Shown piece by piece: positions 8,901-16,746 of a DNA stretch of 64,000 nucleotides (within the stretch, counting starts at the first letter, position 1; each line of letters begins with the position of its first letter). The notes under the pieces were generated by a model. It did no database searches. It saw only the letters and a program-made list of their open reading frames with translations, and had not been told where the DNA came from. The stretch comes from Gammaproteobacteria bacterium. Lineage in GTDB: Bacteria; Pseudomonadota; Gammaproteobacteria; Thiohalomonadales; Thiohalomonadaceae. The stretch is from contig QKED01000013.1 of assembly GCA_003252455.1 (NCBI GenBank), positions 1-64,000 of the forward strand. Direction: 5' to 3'. Made by a program: the position numbers and the translations under genes.

Positions 8901-10632
8901 CAGCGAGCACCCCGACGTCTGGGGCGACGACTACGCCATCCCCGAGTCCGGCAACGGCATCCCCGACCTGCTCGACGAGGTGAAGTACGAACTCGACTGG
9001 CTGCTGAAGATGCAGCTGGCCGACGGCTCCGTGCTGCACAAGGTGGCCAGCTACGAGTGGGGTGAGGTCTCGCCGCCGAGCACGGATGCCATCGCCCGGC
9101 GCTACGCCCCGGCCACCGCCTCGGCCACCATCTCCGCCGCCGGGGCCTTCGCCCACGCCGCGCGGGTCTACAGCGCCCGCCCCGAGGCGGCGCTGCAGGC
9201 CTACGCCGCAACGCTAGAGAGCGCCGCCGTGGCCGCCTGGAACTGGCTCGACGCCAACCCCTCGGCGATCCCCTCCAACTTCGACAACGCCGGTTTCGTC
9301 AACGCCGTGGCCGAGGATTGCCTGTGGAACGGCGACTGCGACACCCCGCAGCGCGCCAACCGCGTCGCCGCCGCCATCTACCTCTACGCCCTCACCGGCG
9401 AGAGCGCCTACGCCGAGCACATCGTCGCCAACGCCAGCGCCTACGTACTGCTGCTGAGCGACGGCTACCTCATCCCCAACGGCGTCTCCAGCGAGCTGGT
9501 CAGCGCGCTGCTGCTCTACACCACCCTGCCCGGCGCCGACGCCACCCTGGTGGGCGAGATCGAGACGGCCTTCGCCGAGGCGCTGAGCATGCCCTACGCC
9601 TGGACCCCCTTCTCGCCGCTGGCGCGCTTCCAAGAGGGGTACGACGCCTACCGCGCCTATCTGGACGACTACATCTGGGGTAGTAACCGCGACAAGGGCA
9701 TCGCCGGTAACTTCATGCTCGCCGCCATCGCCTACGGTCAGGCCGGGACCGATGCCAGCGACTATCGCAACGGTGCCGACGGCTATCTGCACTACCTGCA
9801 CGGGGTCAATCCGCAGGCCATCGCCTACCTCTCGAACATGTACGAGAGTGGCGCGGAGCAGTCGGTGTCGGAGTTCTACCACATGTGGTACGCCGATGGC
9901 TCGGCGCTGTGGGACAGCGTCTTCGACAGCACCTACGGCCCCGCCCCCGGCTTTCTCGTCGGTGGTCCCAACGCCGCCTACAGCATGGCCTCCAGCGTCT
10001 ACATCGACGACCTCGTGCAGGCCGACCACCTGATGGCCAATCAACCCGACCTCAAGGCCTACTGGAGCTGGAACCGCGTCGCCGATGCCAGCTACGAGGT
10101 GACCGAGAACCACATCCCCTACCAGGCCGCCTACATCCGCCTGCTCGCCGCCTCGCTACCGAGCCTCGCCCCCAGCGGCCCGGCGGACAGCGACGGCGAC
10201 GGCATCCCGGACGCCACCGAGGCCCTGCACGGTACCGACCCGCACAGCGCCACCGGCCTGCTCCAGGGCAGCAGTCTCGACGACACCCTGAGCGGCGGCG
10301 CGGGTGCAGAGCTGATCATCGGGGGCCTCGGGCGTGACACCCTGAGCGGGGGTGGTGGGGCCGACGTCTTCGTGCTGCAGAGTCGCGACGACAAGGGCGA
10401 CGAGTTCACCGACTTCGACCCCCTCGACGACCGCTTCAGCGTGGTCGAGCTGCTCGCCGCCGAGGGGCTCAGTGTCAGCGTCGGCGCGGTGAGCGACGGC
10501 TACTTCAGCGCCGCCGCCCGCCGTGGCATCACCTACCTCTACTTCAACCCGCCGGGCGAGCGCGCCGTCACCCTCGGCAAGCTCAACGGGGTGGCACCGA
10601 GCGCCATCACCGACGCCCAGTTCGTCTGGTAA
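5974..10632 (+). CDS. Secreted bifunctional GH5-GH9 glycoside hydrolase with RTX C-terminus
   Basis: A very large secreted enzyme of about 1552 residues. The Sec signal peptide is MAPLRALATALLLLAFTGAHA; the in-frame ATG at 5947 is an alternative. In order: CBM4/9-like domain (to about 6510); GH5 cellulase domain (about 6530-8090) with acid/base LNEP (Glu codon 6991) and nucleophile IGEFG (Glu codon 7891); calcium-binding DSDADGMPD repeat (8120-8270); Ig-like and GH9 domains (8320-10160) with GGWYDAGDF (Asp codons 8833, 8842) and TENHIPYQA (Glu codon 10105); a second DSDGDGIPD motif; and RTX glycine-rich repeats (10280-10370) with a serralysin-like tail. The two GH5 glutamates are 300 residues apart, so an extra domain is inserted between them. 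Likely substrate is cellulose or another beta-1,4-glucan. Confidence 0.88.
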   Translation: MAPLRALATALLLLAFTGAHAANLLSNPDFEAGNLGGWYAFAAAGDLVLSSDACHSGGYCARIENRSANYAGPAQDLLGLLSAGVRYDLSIWVRLENAGPESLAIYLKQVDGAGTHYIEVDSTSVATEDGWVQLWAPFVYQPSGSVTTLTLYITSATAAVNYTVDDAELRPYDPAYSVTPATAADFVHASGRDLVVGANNRLMRLQGVNFNAYDEEGSDLEQVYASKNNGPEDYQRVAATGLNVVRLNLWWKLFEDEGNPYNYTATGWQWLERHIGWARDAGVYLILDLHAPIGGFQGPDSATGFWDDADWRARTLALWVAIASRYKDEPWIAGYDLLNEPNPYSDADWQAYAQSLTDAIRTVDTHHLLIVEQSFAADAEAFLIDDPQGNVAYDFHFYTPWKYAAQMSATHGYGYQGSYPDDATPVIPWDWNNVGSVQNPVIPTGDSAWSWYEGALFTINDANIFGASPLLISGTNAGALYFDDFEVNEYDAEGNFVRTLMRLDPEPRPSDWYAHDDEEPMLSYAEYWSRRVVSGSGTKAQVSDAHAGTRAWSLSAVSGEVWIFNHQLIFPVRQGYQYQISGWIKGVGVTDQSGSFGLRLHGYKAWDGFQPLNRAYLEEQLIASGLTFYIDHQVPVNIGEFGVSNGAWVRDNGAAAWTQDLLDLFAQYRISYQYFQWHAAIFGIYDNPYGFPHENYANTELLGILSSHLASQTTDDDSDADGMPDSWELAHGLNPGDPSDAVLDPDGDYVSNYAEYQADSDPNTFDHFATAPATTPPAVAAHTAIKVDQFGYLPGAQKVAVIANPVSGFDTSEAYAPGSRFEVRRTSDDSVAFSSTISAWNSGATDPASGDQVWWFDFSALTEAGEYQVVDPSTGEHSYTFAIGAGVYSEVMRHALRTFFYQRAGQAKVPPYADARWADPASHAQDAEALLMDAADPSGGDPATVRDLSGGWYDAGDFNKYVNYADGALHDLLYAYSEHPDVWGDDYAIPESGNGIPDLLDEVKYELDWLLKMQLADGSVLHKVASYEWGEVSPPSTDAIARRYAPATASATISAAGAFAHAARVYSARPEAALQAYAATLESAAVAAWNWLDANPSAIPSNFDNAGFVNAVAEDCLWNGDCDTPQRANRVAAAIYLYALTGESAYAEHIVANASAYVLLLSDGYLIPNGVSSELVSALLLYTTLPGADATLVGEIETAFAEALSMPYAWTPFSPLARFQEGYDAYRAYLDDYIWGSNRDKGIAGNFMLAAIAYGQAGTDASDYRNGADGYLHYLHGVNPQAIAYLSNMYESGAEQSVSEFYHMWYADGSALWDSVFDSTYGPAPGFLVGGPNAAYSMASSVYIDDLVQADHLMANQPDLKAYWSWNRVADASYEVTENHIPYQAAYIRLLAASLPSLAPSGPADSDGDGIPDATEALHGTDPHSATGLLQGSSLDDTLSGGAGAELIIGGLGRDTLSGGGGADVFVLQSRDDKGDEFTDFDPLDDRFSVVELLAAEGLSVSVGAVSDGYFSAAARRGITYLYFNPPGERAVTLGKLNGVAPSAITDAQFVW

Positions 10633-10661
10633 TCGACCCTCTGTCTATCAGGAATCGCACC

Positions 10662-11342
10662 ATGTTCAAGCGCATTCAAGGCGCGGCCCTCGTCGCGCCC
10701 CTGCTCCTCGGCCTCGGCACGGCACAGGCCGCCGTCTTCACCTACACCGACCCGGCCCAGTACGCCATCGACCTCGGCGGCTTCACCTTCACCACGGAGG
10801 ATTTCGAGGGCTACACCCTCGGCACCACCTTCGCCAGTGGCGCCACCCTCGGGCCCTTCACCTACATCGATGCGGGGGCGACCGGGCTCGACTTCGTCAT
10901 CCACGCCGACGCCGACACCAGCTCCGGTACTCAGGGGCTCGGCCTCGACGATGGCGGCTGGGGGCTGATGACCGAGCTGGACAGCATCACCATCAGCTTC
11001 GCCGCCACCCAGGCCTTCGGTATCAGCCTGCTGGTGGAGCCCGGCGCCTTCGACGACGACCTGGTGCTCGATGGCGCCGGCAGCAGCGTCGGACTGTTCA
11101 CCACCGACCTCGTCGCCACCCTCGGCGACGGTACCGAGCAGTACTTCCTCGGCCTCTATGACGACAGTGGCAGCTTCACCAGCGTCACCCTCAGCGCCAG
11201 CGGCGCCGGGACCTGGAGCTGGCACGTCGACGATGTCATGGTGCAGACCGGTGTTGCCGCACCCGAGCCGGGGCAGGGGCTGGGGGCGCTGCTCGGGGTG
11301 TGGGCGTTGGCTGCGGTGGCGCGGCGGCGTCGGGGCGTCTAG
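10662..11342 (+). CDS. PEP-CTERM-like exported protein
   Basis: A 226-residue exported protein. It has an N-terminal signal peptide (about 1-23, ending GTAQA) and a C-terminal tripartite sorting signal: APEP, a hydrophobic stretch (LGALLGVWALAAVA) and a basic RRRR end. This matches PEP-CTERM/exosortase substrates; a MYXO-CTERM-type tail is a less likely reading. The body is rich in acidic, Gly, Thr and Ser residues with no recognised enzyme motif. It begins 29 bp after the GH5-GH9 gene with AGGA upstream, so the two may be co-transcribed. No exosortase gene is in the window. Confidence 0.7.
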   Translation: MFKRIQGAALVAPLLLGLGTAQAAVFTYTDPAQYAIDLGGFTFTTEDFEGYTLGTTFASGATLGPFTYIDAGATGLDFVIHADADTSSGTQGLGLDDGGWGLMTELDSITISFAATQAFGISLLVEPGAFDDDLVLDGAGSSVGLFTTDLVATLGDGTEQYFLGLYDDSGSFTSVTLSASGAGTWSWHVDDVMVQTGVAAPEPGQGLGALLGVWALAAVARRRRGV

Positions 11343-11364
11343 CTGAAGTAGGTCGGTGTATCTG

Positions 11365-11420
11365 TGTTCGGCTGTTCACCACAGAGCACACAGAGAACGC
11401 AGAGAGAAGAAGAGGGGAGT
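11365..11420. repeat. CACAGAG-type low-complexity repeat
   Basis: The stretch ACCACAGAGCACACAGAGAACGCAGAG is made of repeated CACAGAG/GCAGAG words. Similar words occur in many environmental genomes and give spurious translated ORFs of the HTEN/HRER type. It abuts the REP-like array and lies outside any gene I can support. Confidence 0.6.
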
Positions 11421-11422
11421 GC

Positions 11423-11955
11423 GACGTAGGAGCCACAAGCCAACGGCTTGTGAGATGCGGCCTCGAACGGAGTGCGAATATTCAAGCCGTTGGCTTGAAG
11501 CTCCGGCGTGGTGGTTGGCAGATGAATACTGTGGTCATTCGCACGTAGGAGCCACAAGCCAACGGCTTGTGAGATGCGGCCTCGAACGGAGTGCGAATAT
11601 TCAAGCCGTTGGCTTGAAGCTCCGGCGTGGTGGTTTGCAGATGAATACAGTGGTCATCCGCACGTAGGAGCCACAAGCCAACGGCTTGTGAGGGGCGGTG
11701 TTGTTCGGGGAAGGTTCGGTGATGGTCGGCAGATGAATGATGTGTTCAGCTGCACGTAGGAGTCACAAGCCAACGGCTTGTGAGCTGTGTTGTCGTTCGG
11801 AGTGTGAAGATTCAAGCCGTTGGCTTGAAGCTCCGGCGTGATGGTCGGCAGATGAGTCATGTGGTCTGCCGCACGTAGGAGCCACAAGCCAACGGCTTGT
11901 GAGATGCGGCCTCGCTCGGAGTGCGAATATTCAAGCCGTTGGCTTGAAGCTCCGA
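11423..11955. repeat. Array of five paired inverted REP-like elements (REPIN-like)
   Basis: Five units begin with ACGTAGGAG at 11424, 11543, 11662, 11754 and 11873. The period is 119 bp except between the third and fourth starts (92 bp), because unit three has an internal deletion. Each full unit contains two hairpins in opposite orientation: ACAAGCCAACGGCTTGT, then TTCAAGCCGTTGGCTTGAA about 50 bp later. Their cores are reverse complements of one another, and each carries GGAGC at its outer side. This is the layout of REPIN/BIME elements mobilised by RAYT transposases. The GTAGGAGC head resembles pseudomonad REPs. No RAYT gene is in the window. Confidence 0.85.
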
Positions 11956-12055
11956 TGAGGTGGTCAGCCTGACCCAGCGAGCAACAGCGCGTGGGGGCCT
12001 GTGGTGCGCGCCTTTCAGCCAACCCGAGGGGCCTTCCCCAACCCCCTGAGTTATC

Positions 12056-12577
12056 ATGCCAGCCATGAGCATCGACCAACTCATCACCCTCATCGGCCAG
12101 CAGCGCACGCTGCTGTTCGCCTTTTTCCTCGCCGTGCCGCTGCTGGCGCTGCTCTGCGGCCTCTGCCAGCGGCGCGGGGGAGGGCGCTCGGCGTTCGATT
12201 ATCTCGACTCGGCGCTGGTCTACCTGGCCGCCGTGCCCGGCATGTTCGCCGCCGTGCTCACCTTCTACGCGCTCTTCATCCTCCACGCCAACCTGCTCAA
12301 GGTGGATGCGCTGGTCTACTTCATGCCGATCCTCAGCATGGGTGCGACGCTGTGGCTCATCGCGCGGCGTCGTTCACTGGAGCCGCTGCCGGGCTTTGGG
12401 CGTATCTGGGGGCTGATGTTGCTATTGGCACTGGTCTGTATCCTGGTGCTGCTGCTCTATCGGCTGCGCTTCGTGGTCGGCTTTTTCGGTTCACTGCAAG
12501 GGCTGCTCATCGCCGCGCTGCTCTTCTGGTGGCTAGTAAAACTCGCACTCTCGCGCCTCAAGGGAGAGAAGCCGTGA
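12056..12577 (+). CDS. Small inner-membrane protein of unknown function
   Basis: I do not recognise this 173-residue protein. It is strongly hydrophobic, with about four transmembrane helices (near residues 17-36, 55-80, 88-104 and 118-165) and short basic loops. The start may be 12056 or the ATG at 12065 (MSIDQ); neither has a clear ribosome-binding site. Its stop overlaps the GTG of the radical SAM gene, so the pair is translationally coupled and may act together. Confidence 0.7.
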   Translation: MPAMSIDQLITLIGQQRTLLFAFFLAVPLLALLCGLCQRRGGGRSAFDYLDSALVYLAAVPGMFAAVLTFYALFILHANLLKVDALVYFMPILSMGATLWLIARRRSLEPLPGFGRIWGLMLLLALVCILVLLLYRLRFVVGFFGSLQGLLIAALLFWWLVKLALSRLKGEKP

Positions 12578-14067
12578 TCCAGCTGGTCACCCTCAACGCA
12601 CGCTACATCCACGCCTCCCTCGGCCTGCACTACCTCTACGCCAACATGGGCGAGCTACAGGCGCAGACGCGGCTGCACGAGTTCATCCTGCAAGACCAGC
12701 CGGTGGCCATCGCCGAGCGGCTGTTGGCAGAAAAGCCGCGCATCATCGGTATCGGTGTCTACATCTGGAACGTCACCGAGAGCACGGCGCTGGCGGCGCT
12801 GCTGCGCACCCTCGCGCCCGAGGTGACCCTGGTGCTCGGCGGCCCGGAGGTGAGCCACGAGTTGGCGGGGCAGGCGATCGCCGACTACGCCGACCACGTG
12901 ATCCAGGGCCCGGCGGACCTCGCCTTTGCCGCGCTCTGCCAGCAGTTGCTCGCCGGTGAGACGCCGCCCAAGGTGATCAGCGCCGAGGCCCCGGACCTCA
13001 GCCGACTCACCCTGCCCTACGACCACTACAGCGACGACGACCTGCACCAACGGGTGGTCTACGTGGAGGCGTCGCGCGGCTGCCCCTACCGCTGCCAGTT
13101 CTGCCTCTCGGCACTCGACCGTAAGGTGGAGAACTTCCCCCTCGACCGGCTACTCGCGGCCCTCGGGCGCCTACACGCGCGTGGCCTGCGCCACTTCAAG
13201 TTCGTCGACCGCACCTTCAACCTGCGCCTGGAGCAGTGTCGCACCATCCTCGAATTCTTCCTCGACCGCCTCGACGACGCGCTGCTGCTGCACTTCGAGC
13301 TGGTGCCGGACCGCCTGCCCGAGGGCCTGCGCGAGCTGATCCTGCGCTTCCCGCCCGGTCAGTTGCAGTTCGAGGTGGGGGTGCAGAGCCTCGACCCCGA
13401 GGTGCAGGCGCGCATCGACCGGCGTCAGGACAACGCCAAGAGCCTGGCCAACATCCGCTGGCTGCGCGAGGCGAGCGGCGCCCACCTGCACACCGACCTC
13501 ATCTTCGGCCTGCCCGGCGAGACGCTGGCGAGCATCGCCCACGGCTTCGACAGCCTCATCGGCCTCGGCGTGCAGGAGGTGCAGCTCGGCCTGCTCAAGC
13601 GCCTGCGCGGGGCGCCCATCGCCATGCACAGCGAGGCGTTTGCCATGCGCTACGACCCGGCGCCGCCCTACATCATCCTGGCCAACAGCACGCTCGACTT
13701 CTTCACCCTGCGCCGCCTCGCCCGCGTGGCGCGCTACTGGGACATGATCGGCAACTCCGGGCGCTTCCCCCACACCCGCCCACTGCTGCTCGGCGCGGCC
13801 CCCTTCGACCGCCTGCTGGCCCTGAGTGACTGGCTCTACGCCACCACGCAGCAGACCCACCAGATCGCCCTGCCGCGCCTCTTCGGCCTGCTCCTAGAGG
13901 GGCTGCCGGAGCTCTTCGCCCTCGATGCCGAGCGGGTACAGGCCGCGCTCACCCACGACTACGCACACAACGGCATCAAGGGGCCGCCGCCGTGGCAGAG
14001 TCCGGCGCAGGGCAGTCGGCGCCAGCGGCGTGCCGGGGCGCGCCAGCAGCGCCACGCCGAGGGCTAG
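12574..14067 (+). CDS. B12-binding/radical SAM protein (DUF4080-like)
   Basis: A 497-residue protein starting at GTG 12574, with AGGGAGA upstream. The N-terminal third is a cobalamin-binding-like Rossmann fold (IGIGVYIWN, VLGGPEVSHE). The radical SAM cluster motif CPYRCQFC supplies C170, C174 and C177 for the 4Fe-4S cluster. The C-terminal region resembles DUF4080. Members of this class often methylate or rearrange unactivated carbons, but the substrate here is unknown. The gene overlaps the upstream membrane-protein gene by 4 nt and is followed after 57 bp by a membrane-anchored methyltransferase. Confidence 0.82.
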   Translation: MIQLVTLNARYIHASLGLHYLYANMGELQAQTRLHEFILQDQPVAIAERLLAEKPRIIGIGVYIWNVTESTALAALLRTLAPEVTLVLGGPEVSHELAGQAIADYADHVIQGPADLAFAALCQQLLAGETPPKVISAEAPDLSRLTLPYDHYSDDDLHQRVVYVEASRGCPYRCQFCLSALDRKVENFPLDRLLAALGRLHARGLRHFKFVDRTFNLRLEQCRTILEFFLDRLDDALLLHFELVPDRLPEGLRELILRFPPGQLQFEVGVQSLDPEVQARIDRRQDNAKSLANIRWLREASGAHLHTDLIFGLPGETLASIAHGFDSLIGLGVQEVQLGLLKRLRGAPIAMHSEAFAMRYDPAPPYIILANSTLDFFTLRRLARVARYWDMIGNSGRFPHTRPLLLGAAPFDRLLALSDWLYATTQQTHQIALPRLFGLLLEGLPELFALDAERVQAALTHDYAHNGIKGPPPWQSPAQGSRRQRRAGARQQRHAEG

Positions 14068-14124
14068 CCCAACCGCACAAGGTGCGGGGTGGTATGCTCC
14101 CCGCGCCCGACCCAAGGAGTCCCC

Positions 14125-14904
14125 ATGCTGTTCAACACCCTGCTCATCCTGCTGCTGCTGGTCGTGACGGCGCTGCTCGCCTATCTGGTGTTCAAGCTGC
14201 GCACCCTGCAACTCCAGCTCCAGGCGCTGCAACTGACCCAGGGGCGCAGCGCCGAACAGGCCGCACGCAACCTCTTCGCCCAGCTGGAGGCGTGGGCCTT
14301 CGTGCGCGAGCGGCTCGACCTGCGCCAGGGGCTGCCCTATACGCGCGACTGGTCGGCGGCGCCGGACTTCCTCAAGCTCATCGCCGAGCACGCCCTGAGT
14401 GCCAAACCCAAGCAGATCCTCGAATGCAGCTGCGGCACCACCAGCCTGGTGCTGGCGCGCTGCTGTGAGTTGAATGGGGTAGGTACGGTGACCAGCCTGG
14501 AGCATGGCCCGGAGTTCGCACAGAAGAGTCGCGACGAGCTGGCGCGCTACGGCCTCGATGGCATCGCCCAGGTGGTGGATGCACCGCTGGAGGCGGTGAC
14601 CGCAGACGGGCGCACCTTTCAGTGGTACCGCCTCCCCGTGCTGGCCGAGCGCAGCGTGGAGATGCTGGTGATCGACGGCCCACCCGGTCCACTCCAGCCC
14701 TGGTCGCGCTACCCGGCGCTGCCCTTGTTGCACACCCGGCTGGCCGACCGCTGCAGCCTCTTTCTCGACGATGCGGCGCGTCCCGACGAGCGTGCCCTGG
14801 TGGCGCGCTGGATCGAGCAGTTGCCCGAGTGGGGTTTTAGTGTCGAGCGGGTCGAGGCGGTGGCGGAGCGCGGCTGTACCATCCTCCACCTGCGTCGCGG
14901 CTGA
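14125..14904 (+). CDS. Membrane-anchored class I SAM-dependent methyltransferase-like protein
   Basis: A 259-residue protein with one N-terminal transmembrane helix (about 5-25), a short Leu/Gln-rich coiled coil (about 26-45) and a Rossmann methyltransferase-like domain. The nucleotide-binding loop appears as ILECSCGTTSLVLA, an unusual Cys-containing form of motif I, and LVIDGPPGP fits the later acidic motif. The fold resembles Methyltransf_24-type enzymes. The ATG at 14125 has AAGGAG 8 nt upstream. It follows the radical SAM gene on the same strand and ends 4 bp from the convergent EAL gene. Confidence 0.72.
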   Translation: MLFNTLLILLLLVVTALLAYLVFKLRTLQLQLQALQLTQGRSAEQAARNLFAQLEAWAFVRERLDLRQGLPYTRDWSAAPDFLKLIAEHALSAKPKQILECSCGTTSLVLARCCELNGVGTVTSLEHGPEFAQKSRDELARYGLDGIAQVVDAPLEAVTADGRTFQWYRLPVLAERSVEMLVIDGPPGPLQPWSRYPALPLLHTRLADRCSLFLDDAARPDERALVARWIEQLPEWGFSVERVEAVAERGCTILHLRRG

Positions 14905-14907
14905 GGC

Positions 14908-16746
14908 TCAGCCGACCCGGGTAAGCAGGTGTTCACGCAGCCAGTAGTCCATCAGCTGCGGGGGGTCGAGGGGGCGGGAGAAGTAGAAGCCCTGGCAGAA
15001 GTCGCAGCCGAGGCGCTTGAGCGCCTGGTGCTGGGTCGGGTGCTCGATACCCTCGGCGATCACCTGTAGCCCGACGTTGTGGCCCAGGGCGATGATGCTC
15101 TTGACCATGGCGTAGTCGCTGCCGCGCGAGAGCAGGCCGTGGATGAAGCGCTGGTCGATCTTTAGGTAGTCCACCGGCAGGTCGCACAGGCGACTGAGGG
15201 AGGAGTAGCCGGTGCCGAAGTCGTCGATGGCGATGCGAATCCCCATCTCGCGCAGGCGGCTCAGGGTGCGTACCCCCTGTGCCAGGTCGGTGATGAAGAG
15301 GCTCTCGGTGATCTCCAGCTGCACCTGGTCGTAGGGCACCTGATGGCGCTGTAGCACGCGCTCGAAGCGCTGTGCGTAGTCGGGCAGGGCCAACTCGCGG
15401 GCGGAGGCGTTGAGGGCGATGCACACCTGCTGGCCGCGGTCCTGCCACAGGCCGTAGTCGCGGCAGACCCGCTCGATGAGCCACTCGCCGATGGCGAGGA
15501 TCTGCCCGCTCTCCTCTGCCGCCGGGATGAAGCGCGCCGGTGAGATCTCCCCGAGCGGCGAGCGCCAGCGCAGCAGTGCCTCGACCCCCACCGGGCGACC
15601 GCTGAGGCACTCCACCTTGGGTTGATAGTGCAGACGAAACTCATCGCGCTCCAGGGCGCGATGCAGCAGTCCCTCGATCTGTAGCCGTTCCGAGCGCTGC
15701 GCGTGCAGGTGCTGCTCGAACACCCCGTAGCCCTCGCCGTCGCGGCGGCGCACCTCCAGCATTGCCGCATTGGCGTTGCGCAGCAGGGTGTCGGCGCTGT
15801 TGGCGTGGCGCGGATACTCCGCCTGACCGATACACAGCTCCAGGTGGAACTGCAGGCGCCCGATGGGGATGGGTTGCTGGAACTGTTCGAGCAGGCGGCG
15901 TGCCTCCGCCTCAGGGTCGAGTGCACCATCCAGCAGCAGAAGGAAATCGGCGCCGCCGAAGCGTCCGAGCACCCCACGGATGTTGCCGTCGTTCATCAGT
16001 TGCACCATGCGCAGGATCACCGAGTCGCCGATGGTGTGGCCGTGCACCTCGTTGATCTCGGTGAAGCGCGGTACGCCGATGCAGAGCAGGTAGAAGGGTC
16101 GGCCATCGGCGATGCGCTCCTCCAGCAGCTGCTCCATGCGCGTGCGGTTGGGGAGCTGGGTGAGTGGGTCGAAGTAGGTCATCTGCTCCAGTTGCAGGGC
16201 CAGGGTGTGCACCTCACTCCTATCGTTGAAGCTGACGCGCAAACCCTCGTCACCGTCCGGGGTGCGGGCGCGTTGGGTGGTCACCTCCAGCCAGTGCATC
16301 TCGCCGTGCGTGTCGCGCAGCTCCAACCACAGCGGGGTCTCGCAGGTACCCCGGAGCCGTTCGCGCCACGGTGCGACCTGGGCCGGTGGCATGAGGGTCT
16401 CGATGAGGCCGAGGTCGTGGCGTAGCTGCACCGCGCTCAGCCCCGTGAGGCGCGTCAACCCGGCGGAGACGTGGAGGGGGTGGCCCTCGGGGTCGATGAG
16501 CAGGAAGCCATCGGGGCCCAGCTCGGCGAGCTCACACAGCAGTGTGTGGCGCTGTTGGCGGGTGAGCTGCCAGCGATAGGCGTGGCCGATGAGCAGCAGG
16601 CCGAGCAGGAGTAGCAGGCTGAGTTGGTAGCCGGGCATGGCGAAGGGCTCGCTGCGCAGGAGGGGGATGCAGACGAGGCCGGTGACGAGCAGGGCGAGGG
16701 GGAGCCGGTTCTTGGCGACGAGTGAGAGGGGTGCCTGAGGGGCCAT
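14908..16746 (-). CDS. Membrane PAS-GGDEF(degenerate)-EAL protein, likely c-di-GMP phosphodiesterase
   Basis: A 612-residue protein with two N-terminal membrane helices (about 13-28 and 35-55), a PAS domain (about 70-185), a GGDEF domain and a C-terminal EAL domain. The cyclase signature is GGADF rather than GGDEF, so diguanylate cyclase activity is doubtful. The EAL domain keeps VEALLRW, ITES, DDFGTGYSSL, KIDQRF, EGIE and the QGFYFSRPL end, so c-di-GMP hydrolysis is likely. The ATG at 16746 is preceded by GGAGG; the upstream in-frame start at 16815 lacks this. The degenerate GGDEF may act as a GTP-binding regulator. Confidence 0.88.
   Translation of the reverse strand: MAPQAPLSLVAKNRLPLALLVTGLVCIPLLRSEPFAMPGYQLSLLLLLGLLLIGHAYRWQLTRQQRHTLLCELAELGPDGFLLIDPEGHPLHVSAGLTRLTGLSAVQLRHDLGLIETLMPPAQVAPWRERLRGTCETPLWLELRDTHGEMHWLEVTTQRARTPDGDEGLRVSFNDRSEVHTLALQLEQMTYFDPLTQLPNRTRMEQLLEERIADGRPFYLLCIGVPRFTEINEVHGHTIGDSVILRMVQLMNDGNIRGVLGRFGGADFLLLLDGALDPEAEARRLLEQFQQPIPIGRLQFHLELCIGQAEYPRHANSADTLLRNANAAMLEVRRRDGEGYGVFEQHLHAQRSERLQIEGLLHRALERDEFRLHYQPKVECLSGRPVGVEALLRWRSPLGEISPARFIPAAEESGQILAIGEWLIERVCRDYGLWQDRGQQVCIALNASARELALPDYAQRFERVLQRHQVPYDQVQLEITESLFITDLAQGVRTLSRLREMGIRIAIDDFGTGYSSLSRLCDLPVDYLKIDQRFIHGLLSRGSDYAMVKSIIALGHNVGLQVIAEGIEHPTQHQALKRLGCDFCQGFYFSRPLDPPQLMDYWLREHLLTRVG

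Noticed and set aside
6010-9156. A 1048-codon open frame on the minus strand within the glycosidase gene
   Set aside because: It is antisense to a gene with intact GH5 and GH9 motifs; the translation is Gly/Val/His-rich and typical of GC-rich shadow frames.
11300-11676. Short ORFs in and before the REP-like array (VGATSQRL, TEHTENAERR type peptides)
   Set aside because: They translate repeated hairpins and a known CACAGAG-type low-complexity word; repetition of the peptide follows the DNA repeat.
11423-11955. CRISPR array
   Set aside because: The unit is 119 bp with near-identical sequence throughout; there are no unique spacers, and the hairpin pairs explain the pattern.
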